A DNA stretch of 64,000 nucleotides from Orychophragmus violaceus. Taxonomy: Eukaryota; Streptophyta; Magnoliopsida; Brassicales; Brassicaceae. Shown here one piece after another: positions 50,101 to 58,857 of this stretch. Within the stretch, counting starts at the first letter, position 1, and each line of letters opens with the position of its first letter. The position numbers and the translations under genes are program-made. Under the pieces are notes generated by a model, which worked only from the letters and a program-made list of their open reading frames with translations, ran no database searches and was not told the DNA's origin. Where the stretch lies: the NCBI GenBank assembly GCA_030180135.1, contig CM058238.1, positions 44,543,765 to 44,607,764 of the forward strand. The letters are read 5' to 3'.

Positions 50101-51612
50101 ATGTCCTAATCTAGCATGCCAAATAGAATCATCCACACCAACACAAGTAGATAAAGCAGTAGATAAAGCAGCAGATAGTTCAGAAGAGGGATTGGTGTCT
50201 TCAACCATGTAGAGCTCATCCTTTGTCACACCTTTCCCAATCAACTTACTTGTTTTAATATCCTGAAACACAACATCATTAGGACTGAAAATAACATTGC
50301 AATTCAAATCAGTGGCTATTCTTTTTACAGAAACTAAGTTTGATGTAAAACTAGGCATAAAGAAGGCTTTAGATTCTTTGTTAAACATTTTCAAATTTCC
50401 TATGCCTTGTATTGGAATTTTATCACCATTTGCAATCACTACACTTCCTAAGGCAGGTTCAACATTGTTTATCAACCTAGAATCACTTATCATATGATGA
50501 GAGGCTCCTGAATCAATAATCAAAGGTTTCAGTTTGTTTGATGCAAAGAGAGAAGTACCAAGGACCATACCAGAGTTCTCCTTGAGAGCTTTGATGAGAG
50601 CCTCAAGGTCTGACCTCCTTACCACATCATTCTGAGCAGTCACAGCTGGTGTTTGATGAACCACCATTGCTCTTCCTTCATCACATTGCTGCATTGAAGA
50701 AGAACCTGGTCCAGCTGCACCATATGAATAGTTTGCCCTTTGATCTTTGAACCTGTTGTTGTGAGATGAGGGTCTGAGGTTAGGGTGGAGGCGCCAGCAT
50801 CTGTCCTTCAAATGCCCACTCTTCTTGCAAAAATCACACATCAAGACTCTTCTCTGGTCGCCTCCATAGTTCTTCCTCTCATCAGCCTTGTACAGCCCTT
50901 TGTTTGCGGTTACCAGCTCTCCTTTTCCTTTGAACAACCCAAATGAGCCTTGTTCCTTCTGAATTTGCCCACACACATCATCAATGTCAGGTAGAGTCTC
51001 TGCTCTTAGGATATGCTTGATCAAGGAGTTATAGGATGAGTTCAAGGTGAGCAGAAGAGCAAAGACTTTATCTTGCTCTCTCCTTTCTTGCAACACCAAA
51101 GGATCACTGCTTGGTGGCCTTAGCATCTCCAACTCTGACCACAGTGAGCTAAACTTCCCAAAATGAGCTTTAAACTCCACATCTTCTTGCTGGAGATTGT
51201 TAATGGCCAGCTTCACTTCAAAGACTCTTGTTAAGTTTGATTTATTTCCATAAACCTTCTCAAGAGTATCCCACAGCTGCTTAGAAGTCACACAATAAGA
51301 GTAGGCTTCCAATAGGTGCTGGTCCAGTGAGCTTTGGAGTATAGAAAGCACATTCTGGTCCCCTTGCATCCACGCCTCTTCTTCTGCTTCAGCTGCCTCT
51401 TCGAGAGACTCATCACTGCCTTTAGTCTCTGCCTCAGCTCCTTTCTTGGCTTCAGCTTCAGACCTGGCCTTAAACACCTTCTGTGGAGCAGTGTCACTCA
51501 GAATATACTTCCACAGACCTCTGCCTCCAAGAGCAGACTTCACCATCCTAGCCCAAACAATGTAGTTTGAGCTTTTCAAAATCACAGGAATAACAACTCT
51601 TGAGTTCTCCAT
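47095..51612 (-). CDS. E3 Ty1/copia Gag-Pol polyprotein, 1505 aa
   Basis: Same domain order as the E2 protein and collinear with it to about residue 800. It has gag, a CCHC knuckle at 259-272, protease DSGA at D367, integrase with D554/D616/E652, then reverse transcriptase and RNase H. It is 31 residues longer, and the extra length is in the acidic linker between integrase and reverse transcriptase, which contains a 28-residue tandem duplication. YVDD therefore falls at about 1174-1177. The start is the ATG at 51612 (MENSR), 240 bp from the PBS. The frame is intact, but the element's own promoter LTR is disrupted by E4, so expression from it is doubtful. Confidence 0.95.
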   Translation of the reverse strand: MENSRVVIPVILKSSNYIVWARMVKSALGGRGLWKYILSDTAPQKVFKARSEAEAKKGAEAETKGSDESLEEAAEAEEEAWMQGDQNVLSILQSSLDQHLLEAYSYCVTSKQLWDTLEKVYGNKSNLTRVFEVKLAINNLQQEDVEFKAHFGKFSSLWSELEMLRPPSSDPLVLQERREQDKVFALLLTLNSSYNSLIKHILRAETLPDIDDVCGQIQKEQGSFGLFKGKGELVTANKGLYKADERKNYGGDQRRVLMCDFCKKSGHLKDRCWRLHPNLRPSSHNNRFKDQRANYSYGAAGPGSSSMQQCDEGRAMVVHQTPAVTAQNDVVRRSDLEALIKALKENSGMVLGTSLFASNKLKPLIIDSGASHHMISDSRLINNVEPALGSVVIANGDKIPIQGIGNLKMFNKESKAFFMPSFTSNLVSVKRIATDLNCNVIFSPNDVVFQDIKTSKLIGKGVTKDELYMVEDTNPSSELSAALSTALSTCVGVDDSIWHARLGHPHSRALGLLLPSVSFKNDDCEACILGKHCKSVFPASKTTYESCFDLVHSDVWTAPCVSRENHKYFVTFIDEKSKYTWITLMQTKDRVLEAFMNFQSHVTNHFNAKIKIFRSDNGGEYTSNAFKQHLSKYGILHQTSCPYTPQQNGVAERKNRHLMEVARSMMFYKNVPKKFWGDAVMTACYLINRTPTRVLKDQSPFQVLNKTNPLVNHLRVFGCICFVLIPGEQRDKLDTKSTKAMFIGYSTTQRGYKCYVPETRKVLISRDVKFMETKSFYDEKNWDSLKDLPTSQSDRAANLRRIMESLGISVPQEPVTTHTQPTPALDATVEDSQQPHLDHEGDKSESESGQAEPQQTDSATHNQAGVEEHEEHELESGQAKPQQTDSATHNQAGVEEHEEHELEPEGVGNQNEEEIVQPMNQQIQALRRSTREKKDPSEWMKTRVFFNSNAVAHPIQAVCSLAHVPLEHQVFIGKLDQEEVPTTYEEAKGDKRWMQAVDKEIKAMENNETWYESELPRGKKAVTSKWVFTIKYRSDGEVERYKARLVARGFTQTYGKDYLETFAPVAKLHTVRIILSLATNLDWELWQMDVKNAFLQGELEDEVYMRPPSGLESIVKPGKVLRLKKAIYGLKQSPRAWYHKLSSTLMQRGFKRSEGDHTLFTLQDQEGIIVILVYVDDIIISGSNKSGIQETKAYLKSVFDIKDLGTLKYFLGIEVCRSDEGLFLSQRKYTLDLLNEAGKIGSKPAKTPLEEGYKVIKEGELEDRPFEDITYYRRMVGKLIYLTITRPDLCFAVNQISQHMQAPKMHHWDMVERILRYLSGTPGQGIWMGCNQSTEIVGYCDADWAGDRVDRRSTTGYCTFIGGNLVTWKSKKQKIVSCSSAEAEYRAMRKLATELAWIKGLLVDLGIETSKPITMHCDNQAAIHIASNSVFHERTKHIEVDCHKVRQMIEQGVVLPCFTRSEEQLADVFTKAASLKVCEAIHTKLGLIELSESPKAVETTLFFPS
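48904..49071 (-). repeat. 84-bp tandem duplication inside E3 pol
   Basis: Two copies with an 84-bp period (starting at 48904 and 48988) differ at about one base. They encode 28 residues twice (SATHNQAGVEEHEEHELE plus flanks) in the linker. The period is a multiple of three, so the frame is kept. Confidence 0.9.
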
Positions 51613-51852
51613 TGCTAAGACTGATATGAAGCAAGGAGGGAGTATTCAAGATGAGATATTTGTAGCAGAAGGTTTCTCAAACCAAATAGACCACACGCAA
51701 AGGTAAAGAACCAGAGAAGAATGCTTAAGAACTGAAACTCTTAAGAACAGGGAGAATTTATCAAGAACTCTCAAGAACAGCTTTCAAAAAAACAGTGAAA
51801 TGAGATTTTAGAATCAGAAATTGCGGAAGTAGTGAAGGTACAGGAGCTTATA

Positions 51853-51864
51853 GCTCTGATACCA
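51853..51864 (-). other. E3 primer-binding site (tRNA-iMet)
   Basis: TGGTATCAGAGC on the minus strand beside the 5' LTR. GAGCT at its end and AGCTC just inside form a small inverted repeat with a 3-nt gap. Confidence 0.93.
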
Positions 51865-52025
51865 TGTTAGAATATGAGATTTAGATTGAGAGAATAAAGT
51901 AGAATTGATTAGAATTGTGAAGAACACACCAAGAACCAAATTAGGGTTCTTGTGCACTTAGAGAGTAAAAGAAGCAGCTGTAAGAGAAGAATAATTCTCT
52001 GTATTAGTTAAACAGGTTACAACAA

Positions 52026-52037
52026 GTATATATATAC
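52026..52037 (-). promoter_or_regulatory. Possible TATA box of the E3 5' LTR
   Basis: GTATATATATAC, immediately next to the E4 insertion. E4 separates this TATA-like word from the upstream U3 repeats of E3. Confidence 0.4.
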
Positions 52038-52041
52038 TAGC
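52037..52041. repeat. Target-site duplication of E4 (CTAGC)
   Basis: CTAGC is repeated at 57796-57800. The uninterrupted E3 3' LTR has a single CTAGC at the matching place (ATACTAGCTACTTTAGGG). Confidence 0.95.
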
Positions 52042-52558
52042 TGTTAGAATATCAAGATTAGAGTAAGAGATTAGCTAGAATGAAGAGAGAATTGAAGAGA
52101 GAGAGGCTCGGACCCGATTAGGGTTCTTGAGAGCCGAGAGAGAGAGAGAAGAGAGAGATGCGTTTCTGAGAAGAATAATTCTCATTAATTCAATCAGAAA
52201 TGTTTACAAGACATATATATGTGCTATACAAGGACTACAAACAATAAACAATGAATAAAGAGTGAGAAAGAGACAAGAACATCTCGGTTAGAGAGGAGGA
52301 GAGAGATAACGGTCATATGGACAGTGACTGGTCCTCTCCTTGTTCTTTGGTGACAATGACAGGTCTGTGTGATGGTCCACGCTTTGGTGATAGGGTTCTT
52401 AGCCTTCTGATCTTCTAAGAGTTGGTGTAGATACACAAGTAGGCGCCTGCACTCATCAACCCTAACTTTGCACACAAGAAGACTACAACCGGATTATCTC
52501 AGATTGCACAAGCTTTGCACAATGTACCAATGATCTCCTTTGGATCTCTATGTCAATA
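52042..52558 (-). repeat. E4 3' LTR
   Basis: 517 bp; the sense strand starts TATTGACATAGAG and ends ATTCTAACA. It includes a GA-rich stretch near 52130-52160. Confidence 0.95.
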
Positions 52559-52569
52559 CTCCCCCTCAA
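52559..52569 (-). other. E4 polypurine tract
   Basis: TTGAGGGGGAG on the minus strand, abutting the 3' LTR. Confidence 0.9.
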
Positions 52570-52617
52570 GCTTGAATTCAAGGAATGAATCAAGCTTGGA
52601 GTGCCAAAGGAGAGCTA

Positions 52618-52676
52618 CCTCATTAAAAACCTTCATGAAGAAAACCACATGGGATAAAACTTCATGAAGGGAAAAA
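52618..52676 (-). other. Conserved stem-loop module at the end of E4 pol
   Basis: The arms 52630-52640 and 52660-52670 form a perfect 11-bp stem with a 19-nt loop, identical in stem to E2 and E3. The pol stop codon (52662-52664) is in the first arm. Confidence 0.82.
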
Positions 52677-55600
52677 GAGTATAGTCTCCTCAGCCTTAGG
52701 GGATTCCGGAAGCTCCATGAGTCCAAGCTTTGTGTGAATGGACTCACACACCTTCAAGCTGGCTGCCTTGGTGAACACATCAGCTAGCTGCTCTTCACTC
52801 CTTGTGAAACATGGTAACACCACTCCTTGCTCAATCATCTGCCTCACCTTGTGACAATCAACTTCTATATGCTTGGTCCTCTCATGGAAGACTGAGTTTG
52901 ATGCAATGTGAATAGCAGCTTGGTTGTCACAATGCATAGTGATTGGCTTTGAAGTCTCAATTCCCAAATCCACAAGAAGACCTTTCATCCACGCCAGTTC
53001 TGTTGCTAGCTTCCTCATTGCTCTATATTCTGCTTCAGCACTAGAACATGACACTATCTTCTGCTTCTTGCTCTTCCAAGTAACAAGGTTTCCTCCAATG
53101 AAGGTACAATATCCAGTGGTAGACCTCCTGTCCACTCTATCTCCTGCCCAATCAGCATCACAATACCCAACTATCTCTGTGCTTTGATTGCAACCCATCC
53201 AAATGCCTTGCCCGGGAGTACCACTTAGGTATCTGAGTATCCTCTCAACCATGTTCCAATGATGCATCCTTGGTGCTTGCATATGTTGACTTATCTGGTT
53301 CACAGCAAAGCACAAATCAGGTCTGGTTATGGTTAAGTAGATGAGCTTACCAACCATCCTTCTATAGTGAGTGGTGTCTTCAAACGGTTTATCTTCAAGC
53401 TCCCCCTCTCTTATGACTTTGTAGCCTTCCTCCAATGGTGTCTTAGCTGGTTTTGATCCAATCTTTCCTGCCTCAGATAACAAATCAAGTGTGTACTTCC
53501 TTTGAGATAAGAAGAGTCCATCATTAGACCGACAAACTTCTATCCCAAGGAAGTACTTTAGAGTACCAAGATCCTTAATATCAAAAACAGATTTGAGATA
53601 AGCTTTAGTTTCTTGTATACCTGACTTGTTACTCCCAGATATGATAATGTCATCAACATAAACAAGGATGACAATGATACCTTCCTGATCTTGAAGAGTG
53701 AACAATGTGTGATCTCCTTCAGACCTCTTGAATCCTCTTTGCATAAGGGTTGAGCTCAACTTATGGTACCAAGCTCTAGGTGATTGCTTGAGTCCATAAA
53801 TAGCCTTCTTGAGCCTTAGCACCTTCCCTGGTTTCACAATGCTTTCAAGACCAGAAGGTGGCCTCATGTATACCTCATCTTCAAGCTCTCCTTGAAGGAA
53901 TGCATTCTTGACATCCATTTGCCAAAGTTCCCAATCAAGGTTTGTTGCTAGAGACAAGATGATCCTAACTGTGTGAAGCTTAGCTACTGGTGCAAAGGTA
54001 TCCAAGTAATCCTTTCCATAGGTTTGAGTGAAGCCTCTTGCAACCAGCCTTGCTTTGTACCTTTCAATCTCTCCATTGCTTTGATACTTGATAGTGAAAA
54101 CCCATTTAGAAGTCACTGCCTTCTTTCCCTTAGGAAGATCAGCTTCATACCAAGTCTCATTGTTCTCCATAGCTTTGGTCTCTTCATCCACAGCTTGCAT
54201 CCACCTCTTATCTCCCTTTGCTTCTTCATAGGTTGTTGGTACATGTTCTTGATCCAACTTCCCAATAAATACTTGATGCTCCAAAGGTACATGAGCTAAA
54301 CTGCAAACAGCTTGAATGGGATGAGCTACTGCATTGCTGTTGAAGTAAACCCTAGTCTTCTTCCATTCTGATGGATCCTTTTTCTCCCTTGTGCTTCTCC
54401 TTAATGTCTGAACTTGCTGCTGAACCAGTTGCTCATCCATACCCTCATTCATAACCGGCTCAGATTCATTATGATCCAATTCCTCAGGTTCTTCCTCATG
54501 TTCCACATGCTCCTCAACTCCAGCTTGATCATGTGTAAAAGAATCAGATTCTTGCGGTTCTTGGTCTGATTCTTGGTCTGATTCTTGAGTGTCCCCCTCA
54601 TGATCAAGATGGGCAGGTTGTGGAGCTTCTGAAGACACAACAGGTACTGAAGGAGTAGACCTTGTTGCAGCCGGTTGTTGAGGTACACTAATCCCAAGGC
54701 TTTCCATAATCCTCCTTAAGTTCTCAGCCCGGTCTGATTGAGATGTTGGAAGGTCCTTCAAACTATCCCAATTCTTTTCATCATAGAAACTTCTTGTTTC
54801 CAGAAACTTCACATCTCTTGAAATCAAAACCTTCCTTGTTTCAGGCACATAACACTTGTATCCCCTTTGTGTTGTAGAATATCCAATGAACATGGCTTTA
54901 GTGCTCTTAGCATCCAATTTATCCCTTTGTTCTCCTGGAATTAACACAAAGCAAAGACACCCAAACACACGTAAGTGATCAACTAATGGATTGGTTTTGT
55001 TTAATACCTGAAATGGAGATTGATCCTTGAGAACTTTTGTTGGAGTTCTATTGATCAAGTAACAAGCAGTCATGACTGCATCTCCCCAAAACCTCTTAGG
55101 AACATTCTTGTAGAACATCATGGACCTTGCCACCTCCATTAGATGTCGGTTCTTCCTCTCAGCCACTCCATTTTGTTGTGGAGTGTAGGGACAGCTTGTT
55201 TGATGAAGAATCCCATGCTTGGACAAGTGTTGCTTGAAGGCATTGCTTGTGTACTCACCCCCATTGTCTGATCTAAAAATTTTGATCTTAGCATTGAAAT
55301 GGTTAGTAACATGACTTTGAAAGTTCATAAAAGCCTCTAACACTCTATCCTTAGTTTGCATCAATGTTACCCAAGTGTATTTAGATTTTTCATCAATGAA
55401 AGTGACAAAGTACTTATGATTCTCTCTAGACACACAAGGAGCAGTCCACACATCAGAATGAACAAGATCAAAACAACTTTCATAAACAGTTTTAGAACTT
55501 GGAAAAACAGATTTGCAATGTTTCCCAAGAATGCAAGCTTCACAATCATCATTTTTAAATGAAACAGAAGGTAATAAGAGACCTAATGCCCTAGAGTGTG

Positions 55601-57041
55601 GATGTCCTAGTCTAGCATGCCAAATGGAATCATCAACACTCATGAAAGTAGAAAGAGCAGTAGATACACCAGAAGAAGGCAGGTTAGTATCCTCAATCAT
55701 ATACAACTCATCCTTTGTCACACCTTTTCCAAGCAACTTGCTTGTTTTAATATCCTGAAACACAACATCATTAGGACTGAAAATAACATTGCAATTGAGA
55801 TCAGTAGCTACTCTTTTCACAGATAACAAGTTTGATGTAAAACTAGGCATATAGAAAGCTTTTGATTCTTTACTAAACAACTTAAGATTTCCTATGCCTT
55901 GAATTGGAATCTTATCACCATTTGCAATCACAACATTACCAAGAGCAGGTTGAATATTTTCTATCAACTTAGAGTCACTGATCATGTGATGGGATGCACC
56001 TGAATCAATTATCAATGGCTTGATTTTATTTGATGCAAAGAGTGAGGTTCCAAAGGTCATACCAGAGTTTTCCTTGATGGCTTTAATGAGAGCCTCAAGG
56101 TCTGATTTTCTTACCACATCACACTGATCAGGAACTTGATGAGCCACCATTGTTCTTCCTACACACGGCTGCATTGGAGGCTGAAATGAACCGTGTCCAG
56201 CTGCACCAAAGGAGAGATTTGCTTGTTGATCATGAAACTGGCTGTGAAAGGATGGTTTGAGGTGTGGATATAAGCGCCAACACTTCTCCTTTAGGTGACC
56301 ACTTTGCTTGCAATACACACACATCAAGCCTCCTCTTCTATCACTGCCATATCTCTGCCTCTCCTCAGGTTCATAAGCCCCTTTATTTGCAGTTACAAGC
56401 TCAGCTTTCCTACTGAACAGCCCACATGATCCTGTTTCTCTTTGAATCTGTCCACACACTTCATCCAAAGAAGGTAAGGTTTCTGCCCTTAACATGTGTT
56501 TGATTAGATCATTGTATGATGAGTTTAAGGTGAGCAGGAGCCCAAATACTCTATCCTGCTCTCTCCTTTCACTTAGCACCAGAGGATCAATGCTTGAAGG
56601 CCTTAACATCTCCAACTCTGACCATAAAGACATAAATTTCCCAAAGTGAGCTTTGAACTCATTATCTTCTTGTTGGAGATTGTTGATGGCTTGTTTAACT
56701 TCAAAGACCCTGCTCAGGTTGTGATTGTTGCCATAAACCTTCTCAAGAGTTTTCCACAGCCCATTTGAGGTCTCACAATAAGAATAAGCCTCCAGCAGCT
56801 CCTGGTCAAGTGAGCTTTGAAGTATGGACAACACTCTTTGGTCTCCTTGTGTCCATGTTTCTTCATCAGTGGCACCCATCTTCAAACCAGCTTCTCCTTG
56901 AGCTTGCTGAGATGATGCTTCACTGCCTAGCACATATTTCCATAGTCCACGCCCTCTCAGAGCTGACTTCACCATCCTTGCCCAAACTATGTAGTTGGCG
57001 CCATTAAAAATCACAGAAATGACCACACTTGAGTTCTCCAT
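52662..57041 (-). CDS. E4 Ty1/copia Gag-Pol polyprotein, 1459 aa
   Basis: Same architecture as E2 and E3, with a shorter, different spacer in the N-terminal gag (residues ~40-62). It has a CCHC knuckle at 241-254, protease DSGA at D346, then integrase with the HHCC and DDE residues. The acidic linker is closer in sequence to that of E2 than to that of E3. Reverse transcriptase has YVDD near 1128-1131, and RNase H follows. The ATG at 57041 is preferred; the two codons upstream would need a TTG start. The ORF is intact and the LTRs match, so this is a candidate autonomous copy. It lies 225 bp downstream of its PBS. Confidence 0.95.
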   Translation of the reverse strand: MENSSVVISVIFNGANYIVWARMVKSALRGRGLWKYVLGSEASSQQAQGEAGLKMGATDEETWTQGDQRVLSILQSSLDQELLEAYSYCETSNGLWKTLEKVYGNNHNLSRVFEVKQAINNLQQEDNEFKAHFGKFMSLWSELEMLRPSSIDPLVLSERREQDRVFGLLLTLNSSYNDLIKHMLRAETLPSLDEVCGQIQRETGSCGLFSRKAELVTANKGAYEPEERQRYGSDRRGGLMCVYCKQSGHLKEKCWRLYPHLKPSFHSQFHDQQANLSFGAAGHGSFQPPMQPCVGRTMVAHQVPDQCDVVRKSDLEALIKAIKENSGMTFGTSLFASNKIKPLIIDSGASHHMISDSKLIENIQPALGNVVIANGDKIPIQGIGNLKLFSKESKAFYMPSFTSNLLSVKRVATDLNCNVIFSPNDVVFQDIKTSKLLGKGVTKDELYMIEDTNLPSSGVSTALSTFMSVDDSIWHARLGHPHSRALGLLLPSVSFKNDDCEACILGKHCKSVFPSSKTVYESCFDLVHSDVWTAPCVSRENHKYFVTFIDEKSKYTWVTLMQTKDRVLEAFMNFQSHVTNHFNAKIKIFRSDNGGEYTSNAFKQHLSKHGILHQTSCPYTPQQNGVAERKNRHLMEVARSMMFYKNVPKRFWGDAVMTACYLINRTPTKVLKDQSPFQVLNKTNPLVDHLRVFGCLCFVLIPGEQRDKLDAKSTKAMFIGYSTTQRGYKCYVPETRKVLISRDVKFLETRSFYDEKNWDSLKDLPTSQSDRAENLRRIMESLGISVPQQPAATRSTPSVPVVSSEAPQPAHLDHEGDTQESDQESDQEPQESDSFTHDQAGVEEHVEHEEEPEELDHNESEPVMNEGMDEQLVQQQVQTLRRSTREKKDPSEWKKTRVYFNSNAVAHPIQAVCSLAHVPLEHQVFIGKLDQEHVPTTYEEAKGDKRWMQAVDEETKAMENNETWYEADLPKGKKAVTSKWVFTIKYQSNGEIERYKARLVARGFTQTYGKDYLDTFAPVAKLHTVRIILSLATNLDWELWQMDVKNAFLQGELEDEVYMRPPSGLESIVKPGKVLRLKKAIYGLKQSPRAWYHKLSSTLMQRGFKRSEGDHTLFTLQDQEGIIVILVYVDDIIISGSNKSGIQETKAYLKSVFDIKDLGTLKYFLGIEVCRSNDGLFLSQRKYTLDLLSEAGKIGSKPAKTPLEEGYKVIREGELEDKPFEDTTHYRRMVGKLIYLTITRPDLCFAVNQISQHMQAPRMHHWNMVERILRYLSGTPGQGIWMGCNQSTEIVGYCDADWAGDRVDRRSTTGYCTFIGGNLVTWKSKKQKIVSCSSAEAEYRAMRKLATELAWMKGLLVDLGIETSKPITMHCDNQAAIHIASNSVFHERTKHIEVDCHKVRQMIEQGVVLPCFTRSEEQLADVFTKAASLKVCESIHTKLGLMELPESPKAEETILFFPS

Positions 57042-57266
57042 TGCCAAGACTGATTTATTGCAAAGGAGGGAGTTTCAAGTTGGGATATATATATCAGAAG
57101 ATTTCTTAAGCCTCAGAGAGTTCTCTCAGAAATTATAGAACCAGAGAAGAACACTTAAGAACTTAACACTCTCAAGAACAGATTTAACAAGAACAAGAAC
57201 AATGAACTGAAATGAGAGTTTTTTTGAACAGAGATTGCGGAAGTAAATTAGGTACAGGAGCTTATA

Positions 57267-57278
57267 GCTCTGATACCA
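57267..57278 (-). other. E4 primer-binding site (tRNA-iMet)
   Basis: TGGTATCAGAGC on the minus strand beside the 5' LTR, with the same GAGCT-ATA-AGCTC overlap as in E3. Confidence 0.93.
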
Positions 57279-57795
57279 TGTTAGAATATCAAGATTAGAG
57301 TAAGAGATTAGCTAGAATGAAGAGAGAATTGAAGAGAGAGAGGCTCGGACCCGATTAGGGTTCTTGAGAGCCGAGAGAGAGAGAGAAGAGAGAGATGCGT
57401 TTCTGAGAAGAATAATTCTCATTAATTCAATCAGAAATGTTTACAAGACATATATATGTGCTATACAAGGACTACAAACAATAAACAATGAATAAAGAGT
57501 GAGAAAGAGACAAGAACATCTCGGTTAGAGAGGAGGAGAGAGATAACGGTCATATGGACAGTGACTGGTCCTCTCCTTGTTCTTTGGTGACAATGACAGG
57601 TCTGTGTGATGGTCCACGCTTTGGTGATAGGGTTCTTAGCCTTCTGATCTTCTAAGAGTTGGTGTAGATACACAAGTAGGCGCCTGCACTCATCAACCCT
57701 AACTTTGCACACAAGAAGACTACAACCGGATTATCTCAGATTGCACAAGCTTTGCACAATGTACCAATGATCTCCTTTGGATCTCTATGTCAATA
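57279..57795 (-). repeat. E4 5' LTR
   Basis: 517 bp with no difference seen from 52042-52558. Confidence 0.95.
57449..57458 (-). promoter_or_regulatory. Possible TATA box in the E4 5' LTR
   Basis: CATATATATG, about 340 bp into the LTR in the sense direction, similar in placement to the E2 candidate. Weak evidence by itself. Confidence 0.38.
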
Positions 57796-57800
57796 CTAGC

Positions 57801-57981
57801 TACTCTAGGGTTTTACAAATAATTAAAACGAGTGAGTTTCAACGGTCATAAAAGTGTGACTGTTTTTGTCTTCTTATGAATATAGTTCACTATATTCAAT
57901 ATAGCTCACGTCCAGTATAGTTCACTATATTCAATATAGTTCACGTCCAGTATAGTTCACAATGTGATCTCCATATCAATA
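57801..57981 (-). repeat. E3 5' LTR, outer part (split by E4)
   Basis: 181 bp completing the 358-bp LTR. Two differences from the 3' LTR are visible: TACTCTAGGG versus TACTTTAGGG, and CACAATGTG versus CACTATGTG. Confidence 0.94.
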
Positions 57982-58411
57982 TAAGTAACCTCTCTAAAAG
58001 ACTAGAAAGAAACTTTGATCTTCTAAAAGGTCCTATGAGATCCTAAATAAAACTTTTTAACCAAAACTTCTTGAAACATATATGTCATGGATTGGTGAAT
58101 TTCGGTGAAGTAAGACAACAATGAGTAAGTTTTTGTATGCTCCTAAAGGTAGAATTAGAAGCATTTTATACAAGTTTATGCTCGTTTGTAACACCCCTAA
58201 GTAACCCTTCTAAGAGACTAGGAAGAAACTTTGATCTTCGAAAAGTTCCTATGAGAATCCTAAATAAAACATTTTAACCAAAATATCTTGAAACATATAT
58301 GTCATGGATTGGAAAATTTAGGTGAGGTAGGACAACTATGAGTAAGTTTTTGTATGCTCCTAAAAGTAGAATGAGAAGCATTTTATACAAGTTTATGTTC
58401 GTTTGTAACAT
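57982..58411. repeat. 216-bp satellite array, block 4 (about 2 monomers)
   Basis: Resumes the C monomer broken at 46633, then a full A monomer (ACAATGAGTAAG, TTTATGCTCG variants) and part of a B monomer up to AACAT, where E5 begins. Confidence 0.95.
58407..58411. repeat. Presumed target site of E5 (AACAT)
   Basis: The last five satellite bases before the LTR. The B monomer normally reads GTAACATACCTAAG, so the break is after monomer position 119. The second copy would lie beyond the window end, so the TSD is unconfirmed. Confidence 0.6.
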
Positions 58412-58857
58412 TATTGATCATGAGAGTATCATTGTGTTAAGATTGTGTAATGCACAAGTCTTGCACAAGTCTTGCACATTATCAAAGTGCAAAGTTGGGG
58501 ACAACACATTTGATGAGGCGCCAACATTATTCAGACACAAGAAGGAGAGAGAGCCGTTGGGACAGAAGGAGAGAGAGCCGTTAGGGTTTAAGGGGGGTTT
58601 TGTCTGTTGGGGACCACAAGTGGTCCACACCCTTTCTCTCACCTCCTGGCGCATCCTCAGACCTGCTCTGACCTTGTCTCCTCTCATTTTGTCTTGTTTC
58701 TACTTTAGGTTAAACCATCCATGTGTTGTAAGACCTATATATATGTTGTAACCACAAATGAAACAAGTTAAGGGTTTTGAATCCCATTTTCTCTCTAGCT
58801 GCGCCTCCACTCTTATTCTCTCAAGAACACTCATGTTCATACTCTCAAAATCTCACA
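58412..58857 (+). repeat. E5 5' LTR
   Basis: 446 bp, TATTGATCATGAG...CTCACA. It contains a short tandem duplication (CACAAGTCTTG twice, from ~58453) and a repeated GGAGAGAGAGCCGTT segment (~58545-58582). Confidence 0.94.
58735..58745 (+). promoter_or_regulatory. Possible TATA box in the E5 5' LTR
   Basis: CTATATATATG about 324 bp into the LTR, followed by a CT-rich stretch. The 3' LTR has CTGTATATATG at the same place. Confidence 0.42.

Larger units (their letters stand above)
51865..52041 (-). repeat. E3 5' LTR, inner part (split by E4)
   Basis: 177 bp matching the first half of 46634-46991 (plus-strand order). It breaks at CTAGC, where E4 begins. The rest continues at 57801. Confidence 0.94.
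52042..57795 (-). mobile_element. E4: intact Ty1/copia element nested in the E3 5' LTR
   Basis: A 5754-bp element with 517-bp LTRs that appear identical, a CTAGC TSD, an iMet PBS, a PPT and an intact gag-pol. Ends are TA...CA. Same orientation as its host element E3 and the same broad family, but a distinct LTR sequence. Probably the youngest or among the youngest insertions here. Confidence 0.96.
46634..57981 (-). mobile_element. E3: Ty1/copia element interrupted by nested E4
   Basis: About 5589 bp of its own sequence once E4 and one CTAGC copy are removed. It has 358-bp LTRs with TA...CA ends, a TAAGT TSD, an iMet PBS, a PPT and an intact 1505-aa gag-pol. The 5' LTR (high-coordinate side) is split by E4. 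The LTRs differ at two positions seen by eye, so E3 is slightly older than E4, as the nesting requires. Confidence 0.95.

Noticed and set aside
53973..54299. Plus-strand open frames inside the copia elements (such as 34767-35093, 48406-48732, 53973-54299)
   Set aside because: They lie antisense to conserved pol domains at the same relative places in each element, so they are shadows of the constrained coding strand.
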